DNA from: Acidobacteriaceae bacterium
GTDB taxonomy: Bacteria > Acidobacteriota > Terriglobia > Terriglobales > Acidobacteriaceae
Reading direction: 5' to 3'
DNA: 10,952 nt
Assembly: GCA_003140705.1 (NCBI GenBank)
Contig: PLKU01000315.1
Span: 1 to 10,952 of the forward strand
Position 1 is the stretch's first letter. Each line of letters starts with the position of its first letter. Below, piece by piece: positions 1-6,694 of this stretch. The notes beneath the pieces are model-generated. The model had not been told where the DNA came from. It did no database searches and saw only the letters and a list, made by a program, of their open reading frames with translations. The translations under genes were made by a program, and so were the position numbers.

Positions 1-1909
1 TCCATGGTGTAAAGACGCTGGCACTGATAGGCGTTCCGTTAGCTTCTTCGCCCGTGACTGCCGCCAAAACACCACCATTTGGATCCCTCCGACTTTCTAT
101 GCTTACCTTCAGGCTTTTGACTGGCATTGGTCCCGGCTTGTAAATCGATTCCTTGACATCAAGGTTCCAAGTGGCCCTCGCGCTCCACATACCGCTGCCA
201 AACGAGAAGGGTCCATTTGGGCCCAAGAAACTGATTCCGCTGATAGAAGCTGTGCCGCCTGATTGAACTATCGCGAATGAGCCTTGTGCAACTATCTTTG
301 AGGTCACAGACCAATCCAGATCGTCGACTTTGTCCCACGAATGCTCTCCGCTTGCTCGGACGTCAGACCCCGAATCCTTCAGGGCGGCCCCAAGGGCCGA
401 GTACGCGCGGACGTCCTTGATTTTCCCCAATGTATCGAGCGCAATTCTCCGGACCCGATCATCGTTGTCATCAAGGGCTGCCTTGAGCGAATCAATGGCT
501 GGCGCTCCAACCATGCTCAACGCCACGCCTGCACCCTGTTTTGTTACTGATTCTCCACTCCGCAAGGCAATGATAAGCGGCTCGACGGCTGGTGCTCCGA
601 TTTTCCCCAACGCCGCTGCTGCGTTCGTCTGGATCTTAGAATCCGAGTCTTGCAATGCAACAATAAGGTGATCGACTGAAGCCCCTCCGATTTTGGCCAG
701 TGCATTGACAGCACCAGACTCGACATCAGCAGCGGGGTCCTTCAAAATGGCAATCAGGGGATCAACCGCGCGGGTGTCCGCAGTTTGGCCCAAAGCTTTT
801 ACAGCCATCCAGCGAACACGGTCGTCGCTGTCTTTCAAGGCATCGATGAGAGGCTCGACCGAGGGTGGGCCGATCTTGCCCAGCGCTTCGGCTGCATTGC
901 CTCTGACGATTGCATCCGTATCCTTCAGCGCGACGATAAGTGGCTCAACCGCCCGGGGGTCTTCAATTGATCCGAGCGTTACGGCAGCGTACACTCGGGC
1001 GTTAACATCTGGGTCTTTCAACGCGATGATGAGAGGTTCAACCGCGGGCGCTCCGATTCCGAAAAGTGCTCCGGCGGCATAACCTCGGACGTTAACATCC
1101 GGGTCTTTAAGGTTGGAGATGAGGGGCTCAACTGCAGGCGCTCCGATCTTGGCTAGCGCTCCGGCAGCTTGCCTTCGGACGTCAGCATCTCGCTCCTTCA
1201 ATGCGACTATTAGTGGTCCAATCGCACTCGGTCCGATTCTGGCCAACGCATTAGCCGCAAAAATTCGCGCGTAGGAATTCGTGTCTCTCAAAGAACCGAC
1301 CAAGGGTCCGACTGCTGGTATTCCGATTGCGACCAACGCACCGGCAGCTTGACCTCGAACGTTAAGATCCGGGTCCTTGAGCGCGAGAATGAGTGCCTCG
1401 ACCGCGCGCGGGTCTTTGTTTTGGCCCAACGCCCAAGCCACAGATGTTCGAACCTTAAAATCCGGGTCCTTCAGGGTAACTATGAGGGGCTCGACCGACT
1501 TGTCGTCCTTGATGTAGCCCAGCGCAGTGGCCGCATTGCTTCTTACGTCTCCATCCGCATCTTTCAGAACGAGAATCAGCGGATCCACAGAGTGGGGATC
1601 CTTGATTCGGCTCAACGCCCAAGTTGCGTTGATTCTGACATTAACATCGCTGTCTTTTAGGGCGACGATTAGGGGCTCCACTGCTGGCGTTCCGATTGTC
1701 ACAAGCGAAGCGGCTGCATTCGTTCTGGTTCCCCCATCTTGATCTTTCAACTGGTTGATCAGCTGGCTGACCTGGTCACCTGCCTGCCCGCAACCGACGT
1801 CTGCAAACCCGAGCAAGCAAATGCACACCAAGATCGACGAACCACACCGCCGGCCGAATTGTCGCGACCTGCGGACTGTCACTCGAAGAGTTTGAACCAG
1901 AAATCCCAT
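1..1909 (-). CDS. Exported HEAT-repeat protein (PBS-lyase-type HEAT repeats), 3' end beyond the window
   Basis: Read on the minus strand, this frame is open from an ATG at 1909 to the left edge (636 codons, no stop), so the gene is partial. Residues 1-40 are an Arg-rich N-terminus, a hydrophobic stretch (about 25-37) and Cys40. This fits an export signal, perhaps a lipoprotein, but DVGC is a poor lipobox. Residues 45-528 are 16 tandem units of 29-31 residues of the form PAVEPLIxALKDxDxxVRxxAAxALGxIG, the classic HEAT/PBS-lyase pattern. Residues 529-636 are a Gly/Ser-rich, beta-looking domain that I do not recognise and that continues past the edge. HEAT solenoids bind proteins; no catalytic residues are visible, so an extracytoplasmic scaffold or binding role is inferred. 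An in-frame TGA lies 7 codons upstream and no other start lies between. The Shine-Dalgarno is weak. Confidence 0.88.
   Translation of the reverse strand, partial: MGFLVQTLRVTVRRSRQFGRRCGSSILVCICLLGFADVGCGQAGDQVSQLINQLKDQDGGTRTNAAASLVTIGTPAVEPLIVALKDSDVNVRINATWALSRIKDPHSVDPLILVLKDADGDVRSNAATALGYIKDDKSVEPLIVTLKDPDFKVRTSVAWALGQNKDPRAVEALILALKDPDLNVRGQAAGALVAIGIPAVGPLVGSLRDTNSYARIFAANALARIGPSAIGPLIVALKERDADVRRQAAGALAKIGAPAVEPLISNLKDPDVNVRGYAAGALFGIGAPAVEPLIIALKDPDVNARVYAAVTLGSIEDPRAVEPLIVALKDTDAIVRGNAAEALGKIGPPSVEPLIDALKDSDDRVRWMAVKALGQTADTRAVDPLIAILKDPAADVESGAVNALAKIGGASVDHLIVALQDSDSKIQTNAAAALGKIGAPAVEPLIIALRSGESVTKQGAGVALSMVGAPAIDSLKAALDDNDDRVRRIALDTLGKIKDVRAYSALGAALKDSGSDVRASGEHSWDKVDDLDWSVTSKIVAQGSFAIVQSGGTASISGISFLGPNGPFSFGSGMWSARATWNLDVKESIYKPGPMPVKSLKVSIESRRDPNGGVLAAVTGEEANGTPISASVFTPW
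326..1777 (-). repeat. Tandem array of 16 HEAT-coding units of about 90-93 bp
   Basis: The stretch encodes residues 45-528 of the HEAT protein in 16 consecutive units of 87-93 bp. Units share near-identical DNA blocks (for example GTTGAGCC, CTCATC, AAAGACCC and GATGTTAACGTCCGAG variants). Units 7-10 (residues 227-348) are the most alike, and units 14-16 the most degenerate. This points to growth by unequal exchange among internal units. The repeat number may vary between strains. Confidence 0.85.
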
Positions 1910-2146
1910 GTTGTCATTAGGCTCTCAAAGCAATATTAGCCGGAATCTCCTTTTTGAGGGGCGGTTTGATGGATCTGTGTTGCTCCTGCGGCAGGCTCCG
2001 AAATCAAGCGATTCAAGTCTCAAAAGGTGCAATGGCAAGTTCTCAACATTTGACCGCCCATGGTCCTGTTTGTCGATGATCAGGAGTTATGCTCGTGCCG
2101 CCATGCGTGGCCGCAGAAGCAGGCCATGGCGCGCATGCTTGAGCAC

Positions 2147-3274
2147 TCATTTCTGAAAGAGCAGCGGCGCAAAGTTGATGAGGTTGTCACGCCAGACCAG
2201 CGAGACGTGCAGCCCCGGCGTCTCCACCTGCGTGACCGGCATCCCCTTCGCCTTCAGAAATGCGACCATCTTGCGGTTGGCCTCAATCAGACCATCATCG
2301 GTGCCGCAGGCAATCCAGAGCAGCTTGAGGTCGGCCGTCTTTGGGTCAAGCGCGGCAAGCTGGTGCTCGTAATCGAGATTGTGGACCGCCGAGGAGAAGC
2401 CACCGATCCAGGCGAATTTATCGGTATTGTGCAGGCCGGTGTCGAGCGCCTCAAGCCCGCCCATGGAGAGGCCTGTGATGGCCCGTCGCTCGCGATCGCG
2501 GGAGATGTTGTAGGCGGATTCGGCGAAGGGCATGATCTCATCGGTCAACAAGCTCATGAAGAGCTGTGTGTTGTGCTCAACCGCGGAGGGATCACGCCAG
2601 ATATCGAAGCCGTGCTCGACGAAGCCCAGTTCTCCATAACCGAGCGGCATGACGACGACCATCGGTTTGATCTTTCCCTCGGCAAGCAGGTTGTCGAGGA
2701 TGAAGTTCGCCTGCTGGTCCTTGACCCATCCTTCCGCCACACCGCTCCAGCCGTGAAGGAGGTAGAGAACGGGATAGGGCTTCGCTGCATGGGCGTCGTA
2801 GCCAGGAGGCGTGTAGACGACGACCTCCTCCTGATTTGCAGCGAGCCCGAGAGCAATCTTCGAGGCGAAACGATGTGTGTGCACGGTCCCGTGCGGAACA
2901 TCGGTTTCGTCCCACGGCTGCGGTGTCTGGCCCGGGACGACCACGGCATTGCTGGCCGGGAATACGAGATTTGAGGCGATGCTGTGGTTCTCGGGATCGA
3001 TTCTTGGCTCGCCGCCAGCGAGAAAACTGTAGAAGTAGATTTCAGGCGGGAGCGGCTGCGTGCGGTAGGTCCAGATGCCGCCTTTTCCCCTGATCATGGG
3101 GATGGGCTTGGCTACACCTTCGAGGTTCAGCTCGACCTTGGTGGCTGAGGAATCCTTGAAGCGGAAGGTGATGCTCCGGTCCGCATGCAATTCGTGTGAG
3201 AGCAACGGCGGAGGTGCGGCGGGCTTGGAAGCGGGCTTCTGTGCAGGAATAGCGATAGCCTGCAAAAGAAGCAT
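2147..3274 (-). CDS. CE1-type esterase (Fes/putative esterase family) with N-terminal early-set domain
   Basis: The protein is 375 aa. Residues about 25-115 form an Ig/CBM48-like early-set domain (ITFRFKDSSATKVELNLEG... GIWTYRTQPLPPEIYFYSF). Residues about 125-375 are an alpha/beta-hydrolase of the carbohydrate-esterase family 1 / enterochelin-esterase type. The oxyanion region is YLLHGWSG (171-178). The nucleophile elbow is GLSMGG with Ser270, the acid is Asp326 or Asp327 in CGTDD, and the base is His356 in ETPGLHVSLVWR. The end at FAPLLFQK is typical of the family. Members cleave acyl or feruloyl esters from plant polysaccharides or siderophore esters; the substrate here is unknown. The N-terminus (MLLLQAIAIPAQKPAS) looks like the second half of a signal peptide. 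The in-frame codons upstream read ALKHILAA and would complete it, but no ATG, GTG or TTG lies between the upstream TAG (3338-3340) and 3274. The true start is therefore uncertain. Confidence 0.9.
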   Translation of the reverse strand: MLLLQAIAIPAQKPASKPAAPPPLLSHELHADRSITFRFKDSSATKVELNLEGVAKPIPMIRGKGGIWTYRTQPLPPEIYFYSFLAGGEPRIDPENHSIASNLVFPASNAVVVPGQTPQPWDETDVPHGTVHTHRFASKIALGLAANQEEVVVYTPPGYDAHAAKPYPVLYLLHGWSGVAEGWVKDQQANFILDNLLAEGKIKPMVVVMPLGYGELGFVEHGFDIWRDPSAVEHNTQLFMSLLTDEIMPFAESAYNISRDRERRAITGLSMGGLEALDTGLHNTDKFAWIGGFSSAVHNLDYEHQLAALDPKTADLKLLWIACGTDDGLIEANRKMVAFLKAKGMPVTQVETPGLHVSLVWRDNLINFAPLLFQK

Positions 3275-3602
3275 TGCGGCTAGTATGTGCTTGAGTGCCG
3301 TGCGAGGAGTGTACCGGATGCTCCGAGCCGTGGTCAGCTATGAGTAGGGATAGGAGATAGAGGCACACAAAACTGCCCTCCCCTTGGTGTTCGCACTTGG
3401 TAACATCGCAGCGACCCGCTTCCAGATGCGGTGAATTGATCGGCGATTAGCAGCAATTGCCGTCGAGAATTGCTGCCTCAGATTGCGCAAAGTCCAGTTT
3501 TCGCCAACTGAGATCGCGCTCGTCTGGCCGAAGGTGAGCTATACCGAGCAGACTTGGGCGATGCGCCGCTGTAGGGTGAGCCAGAGTGAAGAAAGGATCC
3601 AC
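3275..3602. other. Divergent intergenic region between the esterase and the coiled-coil gene
   Basis: These 328 nt separate two divergently transcribed genes and should hold both promoters. I could not pick a convincing -35/-10 pair on either strand. The one clear structure is the inverted repeat at 3450-3476, listed separately. The frame of the coiled-coil gene is open back to 3483, but that stretch has no family-like sequence and no ribosome binding site. Confidence 0.5.
3450..3476. repeat. Perfect 9-bp inverted repeat with 9-nt loop
   Basis: GCAGCAATT at 3450-3458 pairs exactly with AATTGCTGC at 3468-3476 across a 9-nt spacer. It sits about 127 nt upstream of the coiled-coil start and about 176 nt upstream of the esterase start. 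There is no T-run on either side, so it is more likely an operator or RNA hairpin than an intrinsic terminator. Function is inferred only. Confidence 0.45.
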
Positions 3603-4451
3603 ATGACAGATGAAATCGTTGAATCGACTCCGAGAGCCTATTCCGGCGCGCTCCTGATTGCAATTGCTGTGGCGATGCTTTTGGGGCTGGGCGGGATCTT
3701 CTGGAGCTACACGCTGAGTGGCAAAGTGGCTGCTCAGCAGCAGGCTCAGGCGGATGCTGCTGCGCAAAACACCAAGCTGAGTGCGGCACTGCAGGAGACC
3801 GATGCGCGACTGAATGTGGCCGCGGAACAGTTGAAGACCTCGCTTGGTGTGACGCAGAATCAACTAGATACCCGGGCTGCGGCGCTGCAGGTCCGCGAGG
3901 TGCGCGGGGAGCAGACGACAGCACGGCTGGCAACCCAGCAAAAGCAAACGGCGGGGCAGGTGGCAGCGGTTTCCAGTGCCGTGACCGACGTGCAGACGGA
4001 TGTAGGCGGCGTTAAGACCGATGTGGCCAAGACGAAAAGTGACCTGATCGACACCAACAACCAGTTGACGTCGATGAAGGGAGATCTGAACGGCCACAGC
4101 ACCCTGATTGCGCGTAACAGTGACGAGTTGGAGATTCTGAAGCACAAGGGCGACCGGAACTACTACCAGTTCACACTTGTGAGAGGGCTGAAGAGGCAGG
4201 TGGGGACAGTCAGCCTAGTTCTGAACAGGGCAGACTCGAAGAGGAGCAAGTACACCATCACCGTCTTTTCCGACGACAAGCAGTATGAGAAGAAAGACAA
4301 GAGCCTTAACGAGCCGCTTCAGTTCTTCAGCGGCAAGGATCCCATGTTGTTTGAGATTGTGGTCAACAACGTGAGCGCCAAGAACACGGTGACAGGGTAT
4401 CTGTCTACTCCTAAGGGTGCACCGGAACCAACGGTGATTGCCGAGCGGTAG
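3603..4451 (+). CDS. Single-pass membrane protein with long coiled coil and C-terminal beta domain
   Basis: The protein is 282 aa from an ATG preceded by AAGGA at 3593-3597 (5-nt spacing). The frame is open back to 3483, but this internal start has the ribosome binding site and the natural N-terminus. Residues 1-13 are polar and 14-35 form one transmembrane helix (ALLIAIAVAMLLGLGG). Residues about 40-180 are Ala/Gln/Asp/Lys-rich with heptad-like spacing (DVQTDVGGVKTDVAKTKSDL), a long coiled coil. Residues about 185-270 are a compact beta-rich domain (GDRNYYQFTL, VGTVSLVLNRAD, KYTITVFSDDK, NEPLQFFSG, EIVVNNV). I recall proteins of this layout as conserved acidobacterial hypotheticals, but know no function. 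The likely topology is an N-in anchor with the coiled coil and beta domain in the periplasm. It seems to be transcribed alone. Confidence 0.85.
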   Translation: MTDEIVESTPRAYSGALLIAIAVAMLLGLGGIFWSYTLSGKVAAQQQAQADAAAQNTKLSAALQETDARLNVAAEQLKTSLGVTQNQLDTRAAALQVREVRGEQTTARLATQQKQTAGQVAAVSSAVTDVQTDVGGVKTDVAKTKSDLIDTNNQLTSMKGDLNGHSTLIARNSDELEILKHKGDRNYYQFTLVRGLKRQVGTVSLVLNRADSKRSKYTITVFSDDKQYEKKDKSLNEPLQFFSGKDPMLFEIVVNNVSAKNTVTGYLSTPKGAPEPTVIAER

Positions 4452-4558
4452 GGCACCAAATGCAGCCACTCCTTTGATTCCAGACTGAGAAAAAGCGGGA
4501 GGAATTGAAGAGGTGACCCCGTACGTACCAGAATTGTTTACCAGTCCACCTCCAAACG

Positions 4559-4591
4559 CACGAAGCCTCTCAGAAATGAGGGGCTTTCGTG
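4559..4591 (+). terminator. Terminator-like hairpin downstream of the coiled-coil gene
   Basis: CACGAAGCCTCTCA (4559-4572), GAAA loop, then TGAGGGGCTTTCGTG (4577-4591). The arms pair along almost their whole length with one bulged A and one G-U pair, and the GAAA tetraloop is stabilising. The T-run after the GC-rich core is short (TTTCGTGTCTT). It lies between convergent genes (plus strand ending at 4451, minus strand ending at 4604), so it may serve both. Confidence 0.5.
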
Positions 4592-4603
4592 TCTTCGGAG
4601 CAA

Positions 4604-4807
4604 TCAAATGAATTGGCGAGGAGTGAACGGGTTTTCCCTGAGTTGATAAAGACGGAGCGGATCGCAAACATGCTCCCTTTCGCGATGAACAAGTTCCATC
4701 TCAAACCTTGTAGAAGCGACCGTCATGTGACATTCAGTGCAGATCGAATCGAAGGACCCGTTGGAATTGAGTCGATGTGGAAAGAACCGATGGGCCTGAG
4801 TAGGCAT
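4604..4807 (-). CDS. Small Cys/His putative zinc-binding protein
   Basis: The protein is 67 aa. It has C23-x2-C26, then H46-x-C48 (SICTECHMTV ... EREHVCDP), the spacing of a small zinc ribbon or knuckle. The core pattern (DGSF-D-SIC-x2-C-x-x-TVA ... EHVCD) matches a short protein that I recall recurring in acidobacterial genomes without an assigned role. A Shine-Dalgarno AAAGGG at 4820-4815 (minus strand) lies 7 nt before the ATG, which supports the start. No promoter was picked upstream. The opposite-strand open frame over the same bases shows no family features. Zinc binding and a regulatory or protein-binding role are inferred from the four ligands alone. Confidence 0.65.
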   Translation of the reverse strand: MPTQAHRFFPHRLNSNGSFDSICTECHMTVASTRFEMELVHREREHVCDPLRLYQLRENPFTPRQFI

Positions 4808-5107
4808 TTTGCATCCCTTTCAGATCAAGGCATTTGTGAAATTGGCGCAAGTCTATCTTTCTGAAGAAACGCTGTCTGGCCTCTATTGAACATATTCCAA
4901 CTCTATTTTGATGATCTTCCCCACCAAACATCGCACTATTTGAACACCGGCCGGGATGGGCCCAGGATTGGTTACCTCACGAAGTTTGGCGTCAAGTCGC
5001 GCAAAGCCCGGTTATCGCCATTTGACCAGATCCGCACGCGACTTTAAAAAAATGCGCATGACAAATCCTTGTAGTCGGAAAAACTAACCATTGGGGTAAT
5101 TAACCAT
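4808..5107. other. Intergenic region between divergent small zinc protein and arsR-type gene
   Basis: Three hundred nucleotides without a credible gene. The left half must hold the promoter of the minus-strand small protein (not identified). The right half holds a candidate promoter for the ArsR gene (5022-5050) and the repeated TAACCAT motif next to its start. No mobile-element ends or RNA gene were seen. Confidence 0.4.
5022..5050 (+). promoter_or_regulatory. Candidate sigma-70-type promoter for the ArsR/AHSA1 unit
   Basis: TTGACC (5022-5027), a 17-nt spacer, then TAAAAA (5045-5050). The -35 matches five of six consensus positions and the -10 four of six. Transcription would start near 5057, about 50 nt before the ATG and just upstream of the TAACCAT repeats, a good place for a repressor to act. 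Pattern match only. Confidence 0.35.
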
Positions 5108-5115
5108 ATGGCTAA
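5085..5115. promoter_or_regulatory. Candidate ArsR operator: repeated TAACCAT and a near-palindrome over the start codon
   Basis: TAACCAT occurs at 5085-5091 and 5101-5107, 16 bp apart. The second copy belongs to the near-perfect palindrome TTAACCATATGGCTAA (5100-5115), which covers the ATG of the ArsR-type gene at 5108. ArsR repressors usually bind short imperfect palindromes in their own promoters, so autorepression is the natural reading. The longer half TTAACCATA recurs on the minus strand at 6069-6077. Confidence 0.4.
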
Positions 5116-5476
5116 TTTAGATTCTCATCGCCTCGATGTGACGTTTTCTGCTCTTGCGGATCCAACCCGCCGCGCGATATTGGCGCGTTTGGCCCAGGGT
5201 GAGACTTCGGTGAAAGAACTCGCGCGTCCGTTCCCAATTAGTGCTCCCTCAATAACCAAACACCTCAAGGTGCTGGAACGCGCAGGCTTGATTACGCGCA
5301 GCCGTGATGCGAACTGGCGGCCGTGCCGGCTTGAGGCCGCTCCGCTCGAGAGCGCGTCCGAGTGGGTTGAGCGGTATCGTGCGTACTGGGAGCAGAGCTT
5401 AAACCGGCTCGACGACTATGTTGCGCAACTACAGGTACAGGAGGAAAAGAAAAATGCCAGAAAAAGGAAATCATGA
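5108..5476 (+). CDS. ArsR-family winged-helix repressor (AHSA1-linked type)
   Basis: The protein is 122 aa. The FSALADPTRRAILARLAQGETSV segment (residues 13-35) and the helix-turn-helix ELARPFPISAPSITKHLKVLERAGLI (37-62) are diagnostic of ArsR repressors. The following RDANWRPCRLEAAPLESASEWVERYRAYWEQSLNRLDDYV is the tail of the subgroup encoded next to AHSA1/SRPBCC proteins. It lacks the metal-binding ELCVCDL-type motif of true arsenic sensors, so the ligand is unknown. Its end overlaps the next gene by 23 nt (5454-5476), so the two were translationally coupled. The ATG lies within a near-palindrome that may be its own operator. The partner gene is broken, which leaves the repressor possibly acting elsewhere, for example on the gene at 6157. 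Confidence 0.9.
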   Translation: MANLDSHRLDVTFSALADPTRRAILARLAQGETSVKELARPFPISAPSITKHLKVLERAGLITRSRDANWRPCRLEAAPLESASEWVERYRAYWEQSLNRLDDYVAQLQVQEEKKNARKRKS

Positions 5477-5842
5477 CGTGACCGTCACACTTCCGTCCGA
5501 CCGGGAGATAGTTTTCACCCGTATGTTTGATCGCCCCCGGCGCTTACTGTTCGAGGCATGGACGAGGCCCGAACACTTGCGGCAGTGGTGGGGGTGCGAG
5601 GGTTCTAGGCTGACCTTGGGCGAAATTGACCTTCGCCCTGGCGGCACAAGACGCTTGCTGATTCGGATGGCGGACGGTAGCGAGCATTGCTTCCATGGCG
5701 TCTATCGCGAGGTGGCTCCAAGCGAGCGACTGGTATATACCGAGTGCTAGGAGATGCCCAGCATTGGAAGCCCTGATGGCTGACTACGATCACCCTTGAA
5801 AAAGTCGAAGGTAAAACCCGGCTCACACATTCCATTCTTCGC
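5454..5842 (+). pseudogene. Broken AHSA1/SRPBCC (START-like) domain gene
   Basis: A strong ribosome binding site (CAGGAGG, 5438-5444) precedes the ATG at 5454. The frame reads MPEKGNHDVTVTLPSDREIV... FEAWTRPEHLRQWWG... GVYREVAPSERLVYTEC and stops at TAG 5748-5750 after 99 aa; family members are about 150-165 aa. The family sequence continues past the stop: EMPSIGSP in the same frame, then, after a one-base deletion near 5776, WLTTITLEKVEGKTRLTHSIL in the +1-shifted frame up to about 5842. There are thus two lesions, a nonsense change where an aromatic residue is expected and a frameshift. The terminal helix of the family is not recoverable. AHSA1-like domains bind hydrophobic ligands or Hsp90-type partners. 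A stable 99-aa fragment is possible but would lack the C-terminal helix that closes the ligand cavity. Confidence 0.8.
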
Positions 5843-5846
5843 ATCG

Positions 5847-5897
5847 TTATGTGGTTGACCACATAAAGCAAGTTATGTTGTCAATTTGCTTATGTGG
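5847..5897. repeat. Nested inverted repeats built on TTATGTGG
   Basis: TTATGTGG (5847-5854) and CCACATAA (5859-5866) form a perfect 8-bp inverted repeat with a TTGA loop. The same CCACATAA extended to CCACATAAAGCAA (5859-5871) also pairs with TTGCTTATGTGG (5886-5897), 12 bp with one bulged A. A related TTATGTTG lies between at 5873-5880. Two alternative hairpins therefore share one arm. It could be a footprint of a small mobile element, a protein-binding site, or the product of a replication error. Confidence 0.6.
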
Positions 5898-6068
5898 AGA
5901 TGGGGCGGCCTTCCAAAGGAAGAGCATCCTCGTTGACCAGACCGAACGTCTCGAGGTGGTTATCGAAAGCAGTGCGTCGCCCGAGACGATCCTACGAGCG
6001 AATTCAGGGGTCGTTTTTGTCTCACCTTTTACTCTTCTCGTAAAAAAAGCTTGCATGTGATGTGGCGT

Positions 6069-6090
6069 TATGGTTAACTACAACACCATA
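6069..6090. promoter_or_regulatory. Candidate second ArsR site upstream of the lipocalin-like gene
   Basis: TATGGT (6069-6074) and ACCATA (6085-6090) form a 6-bp inverted repeat. Its left side, TATGGTTAA, is the exact reverse complement of TTAACCATA at the arsR start (5100-5108). It lies 67-88 nt upstream of the ATG at 6157, in the promoter zone. A shared operator is inferred; a 9-bp match alone could be chance. Confidence 0.3.
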
Positions 6091-6156
6091 GATGCCGTAA
6101 CCCCTACAGCCTGATTGGGGGGCCGGAGAGAAAGGCAAGTTCGAGGAGGATTCACA

Positions 6157-6687
6157 ATGAGAGTGTTGCGTGTTGCTGTGTCGATTTTCATGCTGAGCGT
6201 GTGTGCTTTGGCACACGGACAGTCTTCTGCCAAGCCCGTTGCCAGTTCCGACGCGCAGAGGTCTTTCGACCTGTTGAAGACTCTAGCGGGGACTTGGAAA
6301 GGTCCGATAACGACGGACAATCCTGCCTGGGGCACGGACCAGCTGATGCCCCTTTCCATCCGCGTTGCATCGCATGGAAACGCTTTGATTCACGAGTTGA
6401 GCACACCTGGTCCAGAGGTCACCGTTTTCTATCTCGACGGCGATCGCCTGACGTTGCTTCACTACTGCGATTTCGGCAACAGGCCGCAAATGGTGGCTCG
6501 GCCCTCAGCGGATGGGAAGACGGTGGAGTTCGATCTGGTGGATGCCCCCGGAAGCAACGACGTAGGACATGTCAGCCACGCCGTGTTCACCATCATCGAC
6601 GCGAACCATCACCTAGAAGACTGGACCTTCACGCTGGCTGACGGCACGCTTGTGCACGGCCATCTGGATTTCAAGCGGGTGCAATAA
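6157..6687 (+). CDS. Secreted lipocalin-like / small beta-barrel protein of unknown function
   Basis: The protein is 176 aa from the ATG at 6157, set by AGGAGGA (6144-6150) six nt upstream; the frame is open back to 6115 but without a ribosome site. Residues 1-21 are a signal peptide (MRVLRVAVSIFMLSVCALAHG, cleavage near AHG-Q). The mature part opens with FDLLKTLAGTWKG, the Gly-x-Trp motif seen at the first strand of lipocalin-like barrels. Alternating strands follow (NALIHELSTPGPEVTVFYLDGDRLTLLHYCD, VEFDLVDAPG, HLEDWTFTLADGTLVHGHLDFKRV). A role in binding a small hydrophobic ligand is inferred from the fold. It sits downstream of the ArsR/AHSA1 unit and has a possible ArsR motif in its leader. 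Length and strand pattern fit a complete gene. Confidence 0.8.
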   Translation: MRVLRVAVSIFMLSVCALAHGQSSAKPVASSDAQRSFDLLKTLAGTWKGPITTDNPAWGTDQLMPLSIRVASHGNALIHELSTPGPEVTVFYLDGDRLTLLHYCDFGNRPQMVARPSADGKTVEFDLVDAPGSNDVGHVSHAVFTIIDANHHLEDWTFTLADGTLVHGHLDFKRVQ

Positions 6688-6694
6688 TACGTAA

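Larger units (their letters stand above)
5843..6156. other. Intergenic stretch with pseudogene tail, nested inverted repeats and leader of the next gene
   Basis: Immediately after the recognisable AHSA1 sequence come the TTATGTGG repeats (5847-5897). A few bases around 5896-5911 (GGAGATGGGGCGGCC) resemble the GMExGAA end of AHSA1 proteins, which suggests that the missing segment was replaced rather than simply lost. From 6000 on there is no gene. Small frames on both strands show no family features. The motif TATGGTTAA at 6069-6077 is described separately. Confidence 0.45.

Noticed and set aside
330..1082. Plus-strand open frames across the HEAT gene
   Set aside because: They are shadows of a repetitive minus-strand gene. 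Their repeated Ser/Ala-rich translations come from the same repeat units read backwards.
2100..2130. Hairpin downstream of the esterase (GCCATG with CATGGC and inner GGCC pairs)
   Set aside because: The stem is interrupted and no T-run follows on the minus strand, so I did not call it a terminator.
2060..2974. Long plus-strand open frame (304 codons) opposite the esterase
   Set aside because: It is antisense to a gene with an intact catalytic triad and family-wide similarity. Its translation has no recognisable motif and it has no ribosome site.
4452..4603. Possible attachment site or RNA gene around the GTACGTAC and TACCAG repeats near 4520-4545
   Set aside because: The repeats are short. 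No tRNA fold, integrase gene or matching second copy is in the window.
4589..4864. Plus-strand open frame of 91 codons opposite the small zinc protein
   Set aside because: No family features and no ribosome site. The opposite strand has a Cys/His motif with a good ribosome site.
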